6,411 nt of DNA from Nanobdellota archaeon (GTDB taxonomy: Archaea; Nanobdellota; Nanobdellia; SCGC-AAA011-G17; GW2011-AR17). The notes under the pieces were generated by a model, which was given only the letters and a program-made list of their open reading frames with translations, did not search any database and was not told the origin of the DNA. Positions 1-5,674 of the stretch are shown piece by piece; positions within the stretch are counted from its first letter, which is position 1; each line of letters starts with the position of its first letter. The stretch is from assembly GCA_016784245.1 (NCBI GenBank), contig JADHVA010000040.1, positions 1-6,411 on the forward strand. Direction: 5' to 3'. Made by a program: the position numbers and the translations under genes.

Positions 1-3000
1 CTTTACAAATTTATTTAGATACATTAAATCAAATATTTCTACAGTTAGATAAAACTAAAATTGTTGATTTAGCTAGAGAGTATCTTCCAGGTTATACTTC
101 TGCTAATAGAGATATTTACAAATTATTTTTCAAACCTTCAATTACACCAGATTTCATGTATACTAAATTAGTAACTTCTCCTCCAATTGATGGAAAACAA
201 TTAGATATTTACAAAATTAATCCTACAACTGATGTTACAGTTTTTGAATTAAAGGATGATCTTAAAAAACTTTATCAAATAAATCCTCCAGAATTTCAAC
301 TTACAGAGGACAAATACGAATTAATTGAATTAGCAAGAAAAGTACTTTCTGAACACCAACCTAGGAATGAAGAGTTTTTAGATCCTCACAAAATGCGTAG
401 AACTTTTACAAACATTGGTAAGGGTATGATTCAAGAACTTGCTGAACAAAAAGGAATGTTTCTTTCTCCTGAAGAAATAGAAAATCTTACAGAAATTTTA
501 GTAAGACACACAATTGGTTTCGGAGTTATCGAACTTTTACTAGAAGATCCTAATGTTCAAGATTTAACAATAAATTCTCCAATGGGTCAAGTTCCAATTT
601 TCCTTTTACATAATGACCACAATGAGTGTATAACAAATATTACTCCAACAAAAAATGATTTCGAAAGTTGGGCAACAAAGTTAAGGTTACTTTCTGGTAG
701 ACCTTTAGATGAAGCAAATCCAATTTTAGATACTGAAGTTATTTTACCTAAAGCAAGATCAAGACTTTCCATTATTGGAAAACCATTAAACCCTTATGGT
801 TTTGGTATGTCTTTTAGAAGACACAGAGATAAACCTTGGACTTTACCTTTATTTATAGAGAACAAAATGATTTCTCCATTAGGTGCAGGTCTTTTAAGTT
901 TTACAATTCATGGTGCAAGAACGCATTTAGTTGCTGGAACAAGGTCTTCTGGTAAATCTTCTTTCTTAGGTTCTATGTTGTTAGAAATTATGAGAAAATA
1001 TAGAGTTCTTACTGTTGAAGATAGTGTTACTGGAGATTGTGAAATGCTAATTAAAAAAAATGGCTTGATTAAAAAAAGAAGAATTGGAGATCTAGTTAAT
1101 GAACAAATTGAAAATTATCAAGCTTGGTACAATTTATCAGATCATGAAATCTGTGGCAATCCTTTGAATATAAAAGTATTATCTATGGATAAAAAAGGCA
1201 AGATTGAATTTTCTAAAGTAAGTAAGTTTATTCGTCATAAAGTTAAGAAAGATATTTTTGAAGTAAGAACATCAACTGGCAGAATAATAAAAGTGACTGG
1301 CGATCATTCTTTATTTACTTTAGGTTCTGATGCAGATATTGTTGAAATTAAAACGGGAGAACTTAAACTTGGAGATTATATAGCTTCACCAAGAGAATAT
1401 ACCAATAATAATTTAGGTATAAACAAACTTTTTATTACTCAATTTCCTTCTCATATGGATAAATTATATTTTAGAGGAAAAAATATCAAAGAATTCTTAA
1501 AAAAACATAAATCTGAAGTAAAACAACTTGCTAATGAACATGGTTATAAAAAAACACAAAGAAATAAATGGTTTAGATTAGGACTTATTCCTGGAAAAAT
1601 TTTATCAGATTTACATTCTTTAAATATTAATATTAGTCATTTAAAGGAAATTGAATGGAAATGTGGTCATAATTCTTTTTGGATGCCTATAGAAATCAAA
1701 TTAGACAAAGATTTTCTAACTCTTCTTGGACTTTGGCTTGCTGATGGTTGTTATGATAAAAATAGTATAATCTTTTCAGTCAGTACAAATGAAGAAAGAA
1801 ATGTAATTAAAAGATTTGCTAAAAAATACAAACTAGGACCAAAAATACACTGTTCTGATGGAATTTCTACAATGTTACATTCAAAAACTCTAAAATTTTT
1901 ATTTAGAGAAATCCTTGAACTTAAGGGAAATGCTTTTACAAAAATAGTTCCAAATTGGATTTATAGTCTATCAAAAACTCAAATCGCATGTGTTTTATGT
2001 GGTTTATTTTCCGGTGACGGATGTGTTAGTGATAAAGAAATTGTAATTTGTCTAAATTCTAAAAAATTAATAGAAGATATACAAACACTTCTTCTTCAAT
2101 TTGGAATAATTTTTAGAATAAGAAAGATTAGGAAAAATTCTAATTATTATCCTGGAGCTATATCTACTATTCGAGATTTTAAGTTATTTAAAGAACACAT
2201 AAATTTATTACAAGAATATAAAAAAGATAATCTAATAAAATTATGTTCAAAAACATCAACTCATGATAGTTCTGATATAATCCCATTATCTTTAGAATTC
2301 AAGAAAAAATTAAAATCATTAAATAACAATTTTAATTCAAGAGATTACATTAATTCAAATTCAAATATAGGAAGAACTAAATTCGGTTCTGTAGCTCAAT
2401 TATTTTCATCAAATTTAATTATTCTCTCAAAATTAAAATCTTTATCTGAATCTAATATTTTTTGGGATAAAGTAGTTGAAGTTAAAAAACTTAAAAATAA
2501 AGAACAATATGTTTTTGATCTTTCAGTTCCTGGAAATGAGAGTTTTATTTGTAATAATATTGTTGCACATAACACTTTGGAGCTCCCGACTGAATCAATG
2601 AGGAAACTTGGTTACAATATTCAACCATTAAAAGTAAGATCTGCTTTAGTAAAAGGTGGAGCAGAAGTTCCAGCTGATGAAGGAATTAGAACTTCTTTAA
2701 GACTTGGTGACTCTGCACTTATCGTAGGTGAAGTTAGAAGTTCTATTAGAGGGAATGAAGAAGTTTTAATTGTTCAAAATGGTCAGAGTAAATTAATTCC
2801 AATTCAAGATTTAGAAGGTGTTGATATATCTAATATTTTTATCCCTACCATGGATTTTGATTTAAAATTTAGACTAAAAAAACTTTTGGGCTTTGTAAAA
2901 CATCCTAAAAGAACAAAATTACTTGAAGTAACGACAAAAACAGGAAGAAAAATTACAGTTACTCCAGATCATAGTTTATTTACTCATAAAGATTTTAAAA

Positions 3001-4880
3001 TTTGTCCAATAGAATGTCAAAATTTAGAAATTGGAACCAAAATAATTATTCCTGAAAAATTACCTTCTGGATATAATAATATAAAATCTTTGAATTTACT
3101 AGAATTATTAGAAAATCAAGGATGTAAGCTAACTGGATATGAAGAAGATCTTAGAGAAATAATTAAAAAAATAGGATGGAAAAAAGCAACAGAAATTGCT
3201 AATGTTTCTAATGATATTTATCAATATTTAAGAAATGGAATTCAACATACAAATATTCCAATAAGTACTTTTAATTCTCTTTGCCAAGAAGCAAATCATC
3301 AAATAACCTTACAAAAATTTAAAATTAAAAATGGTACAAGTAATACTTTAGAAGCTGAAATTTCTATAACTGAAGAATTGTGTCGTTTCTTAGGTTATTA
3401 TGTGGCTGAAGGTTATACTCAAAAAACTGGTGCTGTAGTATTTTCAAATTCTAATTCTAAAATTAAAAAAGATATTGTATCTCTTGCGAAGAATCTATTT
3501 AATATGAATGTATATCAAAGACTAACTAAGGGTTTAGGATTTTCGACTCAAATGACTATTTCAAATAGAATTCTTGGTCATTTTTTAGCAGCATTAGGGT
3601 GTGGTAGAATCGCTCCAGAAAAGAGAGTTCCTCATTTTATATTTGGCTTATCGGAAAATATGATTTGTGAATTCTTAAAAGGTTATTTTGATGGTGATGG
3701 TTCTCAGGTTGTATCAAAAAATTCTGGAAATTCTATCTCTGCAAATACTGTTTCAGAAAAACTTGCTAATGATATAGCTTATTTATTATTACACTTAGGT
3801 ATTGTTGCAAGGATTGAAAAAATATCTCCTCCTGAATTAGGCAATCATGTACAATATAAAGTGCATATAAAACATAGAAAATACATAAAACATTTCCTTA
3901 AAAAAGTAGGTTTTACTAAATATAAAAAAGAAATAATTGATAGAAGAGTTTCTCATAGTACATTTAATACAGTTAATTATGATCCAACAATATTAGAAGA
4001 TAATGTAAAGATTAAAAGAAAATATAGGCATTTAAGAAGAAATGATTCTTGTGGTAAAGATTACTTGAAAAAAGTTGTTGAGGATTCTGAAAAATCAAGT
4101 AATCTAATAAAAACTTTTGTTAATGGGGATTTTTATTTAGATGAGGTAAGAGAAGTAAAAGAAATATTTTTAGATAAAGAAGAATTTGTTTATGACTTAT
4201 CTGTAGAACCTGGCCAAAATTTTATAGGTGGTTTCGGTGGAATAATGCTTCACAATACCGAGGCATTAGCACTTTACGAAGCAATGAGAATTGGTGCTTC
4301 TGCTAATGTTGTTGCAGGAACTATTCACGGTGATTCTCCTTATGGTATTTTCGACAGAGTTGTAAATGATTTAGGTGTACCAAAAACTTCTTTCAAAGCA
4401 ACTGATATTATTGTTATGTGTTCTCCAATTCAATCTGCTTCTGGTATGAGTAAAATGAGAAGAGTAACTTCAATTACTGAGGTAAGAAAAACTTGGGAAG
4501 ATGATCCTTTACAAGAAGGAGGTTTTGTTGACTTAATGAAATACAATGCAAAGACTGACATGTTAGAACCAACTCCTGATTTAATTAATGGTGATTCAGA
4601 AGTTTTGAAAGCAATTGGTGGTGGAGTTAAAGAATGGGTTGGAAACTGGGATGCCATTTGGGATAATATTAAATTAAGAGCAGAAATTAAATCTTTATTA
4701 GTTGATTATTCTAAAAAAATTAATGATAAAAATATTTTAGAAGCTGAGTTTGCTTTAAAATCAAATGAAAAATTCTATAGGATTTCTGAAGAAGTTAAGA
4801 ATGATCTAGGTTCTCAAGATACTAAAGTCATAAAAGAAAGATGGGAAGAATGGTTGAAAGAAGAATTGAAAAATAAATAG
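1..4880 (+). CDS. Type II/IV secretion system hexameric ATPase with two inteins (5'-partial)
   Basis: This is the cytoplasmic motor ATPase of an archaeal type IV pilus or secretion-like machine (GspE/PilT/FlaI/VirB11 superfamily). The first in-frame ATG is at 156, but the frame is open from base 3 with no stop. The 51 upstream residues (for example LAREYLPGY and ITPDF just before the Met) look like ordinary sequence of this family, and no Shine-Dalgarno precedes 156, so the true start lies left of the window. Numbering from Met156: N-extein 1-289, with Walker A GTRSSGKS at 261-268 (Lys267) and VED of the Asp box at 287-289; intein 1 at 290-806; middle extein 807-862, with Walker B ending in IVGEVR (Glu859); intein 2 at 863-1367; C-extein 1368-1574, with the His box GTIHGDSPYG at 1388-1397. 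The spliced product is about 552 residues plus the missing N-terminus. It ends at TAG 4878-4880. No TadC/GspF-type membrane partner follows. Family call very sure; the specific machine is unknown. Confidence 0.93.
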   Translation, partial: LQIYLDTLNQIFLQLDKTKIVDLAREYLPGYTSANRDIYKLFFKPSITPDFMYTKLVTSPPIDGKQLDIYKINPTTDVTVFELKDDLKKLYQINPPEFQLTEDKYELIELARKVLSEHQPRNEEFLDPHKMRRTFTNIGKGMIQELAEQKGMFLSPEEIENLTEILVRHTIGFGVIELLLEDPNVQDLTINSPMGQVPIFLLHNDHNECITNITPTKNDFESWATKLRLLSGRPLDEANPILDTEVILPKARSRLSIIGKPLNPYGFGMSFRRHRDKPWTLPLFIENKMISPLGAGLLSFTIHGARTHLVAGTRSSGKSSFLGSMLLEIMRKYRVLTVEDSVTGDCEMLIKKNGLIKKRRIGDLVNEQIENYQAWYNLSDHEICGNPLNIKVLSMDKKGKIEFSKVSKFIRHKVKKDIFEVRTSTGRIIKVTGDHSLFTLGSDADIVEIKTGELKLGDYIASPREYTNNNLGINKLFITQFPSHMDKLYFRGKNIKEFLKKHKSEVKQLANEHGYKKTQRNKWFRLGLIPGKILSDLHSLNINISHLKEIEWKCGHNSFWMPIEIKLDKDFLTLLGLWLADGCYDKNSIIFSVSTNEERNVIKRFAKKYKLGPKIHCSDGISTMLHSKTLKFLFREILELKGNAFTKIVPNWIYSLSKTQIACVLCGLFSGDGCVSDKEIVICLNSKKLIEDIQTLLLQFGIIFRIRKIRKNSNYYPGAISTIRDFKLFKEHINLLQEYKKDNLIKLCSKTSTHDSSDIIPLSLEFKKKLKSLNNNFNSRDYINSNSNIGRTKFGSVAQLFSSNLIILSKLKSLSESNIFWDKVVEVKKLKNKEQYVFDLSVPGNESFICNNIVAHNTLELPTESMRKLGYNIQPLKVRSALVKGGAEVPADEGIRTSLRLGDSALIVGEVRSSIRGNEEVLIVQNGQSKLIPIQDLEGVDISNIFIPTMDFDLKFRLKKLLGFVKHPKRTKLLEVTTKTGRKITVTPDHSLFTHKDFKICPIECQNLEIGTKIIIPEKLPSGYNNIKSLNLLELLENQGCKLTGYEEDLREIIKKIGWKKATEIANVSNDIYQYLRNGIQHTNIPISTFNSLCQEANHQITLQKFKIKNGTSNTLEAEISITEELCRFLGYYVAEGYTQKTGAVVFSNSNSKIKKDIVSLAKNLFNMNVYQRLTKGLGFSTQMTISNRILGHFLAALGCGRIAPEKRVPHFIFGLSENMICEFLKGYFDGDGSQVVSKNSGNSISANTVSEKLANDIAYLLLHLGIVARIEKISPPELGNHVQYKVHIKHRKYIKHFLKKVGFTKYKKEIIDRRVSHSTFNTVNYDPTILEDNVKIKRKYRHLRRNDSCGKDYLKKVVEDSEKSSNLIKTFVNGDFYLDEVREVKEIFLDKEEFVYDLSVEPGQNFIGGFGGIMLHNTEALALYEAMRIGASANVVAGTIHGDSPYGIFDRVVNDLGVPKTSFKATDIIVMCSPIQSASGMSKMRRVTSITEVRKTWEDDPLQEGGFVDLMKYNAKTDMLEPTPDLINGDSEVLKAIGGGVKEWVGNWDAIWDNIKLRAEIKSLLVDYSKKINDKNILEAEFALKSNEKFYRISEEVKNDLGSQDTKVIKERWEEWLKEELKNK
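1023..2573 (+). other. Intein 1 (517 aa) with LAGLIDADG homing endonuclease, in the Asp box
   Basis: This in-frame protein intron separates extein RVLTVED from TLELPTESM, which together form the continuous Asp-box stretch expected in this ATPase family. Intein numbering: block A is SVTGDCEML at 1-9 with nucleophile Ser1; block B is GRIIKVTGDHSLF at 86-98 with the TxxH motif Thr92/His95; block F is YVFDLSV at 496-502; block G ends VAHN at 514-517, followed by extein Thr. All residues expected for class 1 splicing are present. Between the splicing blocks lies a DOD homing endonuclease with motifs LLGLWLADG (234-242, Asp241; bases 1722-1748) and LCGLFSGDG (325-333, Asp332; bases 1995-2021). Both acidic catalytic residues are intact. 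A basic segment at about 160-200 may be an extra DNA-recognition module. It is more A+T-rich than the exteins: 14/60 and 10/60 G+C in two sampled 60-base lines (1501-1560 and 2281-2340). No frame damage is visible. Confidence 0.95.
2742..4256 (+). other. Intein 2 (505 aa) with LAGLIDADG homing endonuclease, directly after Walker B
   Basis: This second in-frame intein separates extein ALIVGEVRS from TEALALYEAMRIG, the conserved Walker B to arginine-containing stretch of the ATPase. The first Ser of the SS pair is assigned to the extein because the family normally reads GEVRS followed by x-E-A-L; a junction one codon earlier cannot be strictly excluded. Intein numbering: block A is SIRGNEEVLI at 1-10 with Ser1; block B is GRKITVTPDHSLF at 68-80 with Thr74/His77; block F is VYDLSVEPGQNFI at 483-495; the end is MLHN at 502-505, followed by extein Thr. 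The homing endonuclease motifs are FLGYYVAEG (216-224, bases 3387-3413) and LKGYFDGDG (312-320, bases 3675-3701). The first catalytic position is Glu223 rather than Asp, an acidic substitution that keeps the charge; the second is Asp319. It shares architecture, Ser1 and +1 Thr with intein 1, so the two are distant relatives, but their sequences differ widely. Confidence 0.94.
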
Positions 4881-4881
4881 C

Positions 4882-4889
4882 TATATATA
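4882..4889 (+). promoter_or_regulatory. Candidate TATA box for a leaderless transcript of the regulator gene
   Basis: TATATATA is centred about 25-26 bases before the ATG at 4911, which is the usual archaeal distance from TATA box to transcription start. Transcription would therefore begin at or next to the start codon. The 20 bases before the ATG contain no Shine-Dalgarno-like sequence, which agrees with leaderless translation. An A-rich stretch just upstream (4870-4879), overlapping the ATPase stop, could serve as the BRE. This would uncouple the regulator from the ATPase gene only 30 bp upstream. Confidence 0.55.
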
Positions 4890-4910
4890 CTAAAAAATTA
4901 TTCAAAACAC

Positions 4911-5441
4911 ATGAATCAGAAGCAAACAGGTATAATCTTAATCATTATTGCAATTTTATTACTAGTCTTTCTATTCTATTTTAAAGCACAAGAAGATCAA
5001 TATATTACTGCTATTATCGACGAGCAAGGCTCATGTTATTTAGATGATGGTTCTTGTTTACATGAAGACAGAGATTATACTTTATTTTATCTTGGTGGAG
5101 CAATAACTATTGCACTTTTAATACTTGGAATTTATCTCATCTACTTTGATAAAACTCAAAAAATATTAGTTGAACAACACAAAGAAGTTTCATCTGCATT
5201 ACAAACTGCAAAAGAAAAAGACGAATTCAAAGCATTTGTTTCAGGATTCAATGATCAAGAACAAAAAATATTAAGAGCTATTCATGACAAAGAAGGAATC
5301 AAACAATCTACTTTGAGGTACAAAACAGGAATATCCAAAACTCTTTTATCTTTAGTACTAAAAAAGCTTGAAGAAAGAGATATTATTCATAGAAAAGAGT
5401 CAGGAAAGACCAAAGAAATCTATCTAAAGAAGAAATTTTAA
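4911..5441 (+). CDS. Membrane-tethered winged-helix (MarR-like) transcriptional regulator
   Basis: This 176-residue protein is probably a membrane-bound DNA-binding sensor. Residues 7-24 are a first transmembrane helix. Residues 25-56 form a short acidic loop with Cys42, Cys49 and His51. Residues 57-78 are a second helix, and about 80-108 a charged, possibly coiled-coil linker. Residues about 114-176 read as a winged helix: NDQEQKILRAI is helix 1, GIKQSTLRYKTGISKTLLSLVLKKLEERDII is the helix-turn-helix and scaffold helix, and HRKESGKTKEIYLKK is the basic wing. With both termini inside, the Cys loop faces outward, where it could sense a metal or redox state. Two-helix membrane proteins with a C-terminal MarR/IclR-like domain are recurrent in archaea. 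The repeat array starts 8 bp after its stop, and the metal genes follow, so control of that operon is the natural inference. ATG 4911 is chosen because it precedes the first helix directly and fits the TATA spacing. The fold is confident; the ligand and targets are not shown. Confidence 0.85.
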   Translation: MNQKQTGIILIIIAILLLVFLFYFKAQEDQYITAIIDEQGSCYLDDGSCLHEDRDYTLFYLGGAITIALLILGIYLIYFDKTQKILVEQHKEVSSALQTAKEKDEFKAFVSGFNDQEQKILRAIHDKEGIKQSTLRYKTGISKTLLSLVLKKLEERDIIHRKESGKTKEIYLKKKF

Positions 5442-5446
5442 TTTTT
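5441..5446 (+). terminator. Possible weak oligo-T terminator
   Basis: A run of five T (5442-5446) directly follows the TAA of the regulator gene. Archaeal termination often needs only short T-runs, so this may end the regulator transcript, possibly helped by the weak A-U palindrome 18 bp downstream. It is short, and in DNA this A+T-rich that is weak evidence. Confidence 0.25.
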
Positions 5447-5448
5447 AC

Positions 5449-5463
5449 GATCTAAACGATAAC
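5449..5463 (+). repeat. 15-bp direct repeat, copy 1 (candidate operator)
   Basis: GATCTAAACGATAAC occurs here and again, without mismatch, at 5480-5494. The two starts are exactly 31 bp apart, about three turns of B-DNA, so proteins bound to both would lie on the same face of the helix. In this copy the core is itself a short repeat: ACGAT, CTAA, ACGAT. The position between the regulator stop and the metal operon suggests an operator. Confidence 0.7.
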
Positions 5464-5481
5464 TCTTAAGAATTCTTAAGA
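5464..5481. promoter_or_regulatory. 18-bp perfect palindrome between the direct repeats (candidate operator)
   Basis: TCTTAAGAATTCTTAAGA equals its own reverse complement over all 18 bases. It contains two CTTAAG boxes centred 10 bp apart, one helical turn, around AATT. Its last two bases overlap the start of the second direct repeat and its first base abuts the end of the first. As RNA it would give only a weak, mostly A-U hairpin with no T-run behind it, so a binding site for a dimeric protein is more likely than a terminator. Confidence 0.6.
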
Positions 5482-5494
5482 TCTAAACGATAAC
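5480..5494 (+). repeat. 15-bp direct repeat, copy 2 (candidate operator)
   Basis: This is an exact second copy of GATCTAAACGATAAC. It lies about 24 bp upstream of the nearest promoter-like A/T stretch (from 5518). That is a position where a bound factor could either activate or block TBP/TFB assembly; the sequence does not say which. Confidence 0.7.
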
Positions 5495-5502
5495 AGTATA
5501 AC

Positions 5503-5523
5503 TAATACTAACGAATGGTATTA
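5503..5523. promoter_or_regulatory. Short inverted repeat TAATAC/GTATTA at the promoter edge
   Basis: TAATAC (5503-5508) and GTATTA (5518-5523) are exact inverted copies separated by 9 bp. The right arm runs into the candidate TATA region, so a protein bound here would compete with TBP. The spacer carries CTAACGA-like letters resembling the CTAAACGA core of the 15-bp repeats. Six-base arms can arise by chance in A+T-rich DNA. Confidence 0.35.
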
Positions 5524-5540
5524 AAAGGGGATAATATTTA
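5518..5540 (+). promoter_or_regulatory. Candidate promoter (TATA region) of the metal operon
   Basis: GTATTAAAAGGGG followed by ATAATATTTA gives two possible TATA-like elements, TATTAAAA at 5519-5526 and ATAATATTTA at 5531-5540. Transcription would start at about 5547-5562, leaving a leader of about 20-35 bases that includes the strong Shine-Dalgarno. Neither element is a clean match to the archaeal TTTAWATA-type box, so the exact element is uncertain. A promoter is expected here because of the 139-bp gap and the repeat array. Confidence 0.4.
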
Positions 5541-5565
5541 TTACTCTCATGATTTCAGAAAGATC

Positions 5566-5574
5566 AAAGGAGGA
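5566..5574 (+). promoter_or_regulatory. Strong Shine-Dalgarno for the 30-residue peptide
   Basis: AAAGGAGGA ends 6 bases before the ATG at 5581, with the GGAGG core 7 bases away. It is the best match to the anti-Shine-Dalgarno in the window and strongly supports translation of the very short downstream frame. It also favours that ATG over the out-of-frame ATG at 5549. Confidence 0.75.
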
Positions 5575-5580
5575 TTTGCA

Positions 5581-5673
5581 ATGTTTTTTTGGTTGTTATT
5601 AATAATTATTATCTTTGCACTTTGGTATTATAAAAGAGATCTTTTTGATAATTTATTAAAAGGAGATAAATAA
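5581..5673 (+). CDS. 30-residue single-pass membrane peptide, unknown function
   Basis: The frame encodes 30 residues and stops at TAA 5671-5673. Residues 2-17 (FFWLLLIIIIFALWYY) are one transmembrane helix. A basic pair KR and a short charged tail ending LLKGDK follow, so the tail is probably cytoplasmic. It is too short for usual gene-calling cut-offs. Three things support it: the strong Shine-Dalgarno, a good hydrophobic-then-charged design, and its place as first gene of the operon with only one base between its stop and the next ATG. The next gene's ribosome binding site lies inside its last codons, which suggests translational coupling. I do not recognise the family. It could be an accessory subunit of the membrane protein encoded two genes later, or a leader-type peptide. 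Confidence 0.65.
   Translation: MFFWLLLIIIIFALWYYKRDLFDNLLKGDK
5662..5665 (+). promoter_or_regulatory. Shine-Dalgarno of the HMA chaperone, inside the preceding gene
   Basis: GGAG, within AAAAGGAGA, is 9 bases before the ATG at 5675. It lies within the last codons (LLKGDK) of the 30-residue peptide, so ribosomes finishing that peptide would arrive at this start. Confidence 0.6.
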
Positions 5674-5674
5674 A

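Noticed and set aside
156..158. ATG at 156 as the true start of the ATPase
   Set aside because: The frame is open to the left edge, the upstream residues fit the family's N-terminal region, and no Shine-Dalgarno or leaderless promoter precedes this ATG; it is an internal Met.
587..772. 61-codon minus-strand frame
   Set aside because: It lies wholly antisense to a well-conserved part of the ATPase N-extein and has no ribosome binding site or recognisable product; it is a shadow.
2338..2366. TTCAA-type short repeats in intein 1
   Set aside because: They encode an Asn/Ser-rich stretch in very A+T-rich DNA; no regular unit or length suggests more than composition.
1023..2573. Group I/II intron or free homing endonuclease gene instead of an intein
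   Set aside because: The insert is in frame with no stops and has intein splicing blocks A, B, F and G at both ends, so it is spliced at protein level.
4430..4657. 75-codon minus-strand frame
   Set aside because: It is antisense to the conserved ATPase C-extein, with low-complexity Ser/Pro/Leu content and no domain; it is a shadow.
5464..5481. Palindrome as a hairpin terminator
   Set aside because: The possible stem is seven mostly A-U pairs with no following T-run; the perfect DNA symmetry and flanking repeats fit an operator better.
5449..5494. Start of a CRISPR array
   Set aside because: There are only two repeats of 15 bp with a 16-bp spacer that is itself palindromic, and no cas genes; unit lengths do not fit CRISPR.
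5549..5602. Short frame from ATG 5549 (17 codons)
   Set aside because: It has no ribosome binding site, reads through the Shine-Dalgarno of the next gene in another frame, and its product is not membrane-like or otherwise recognisable.
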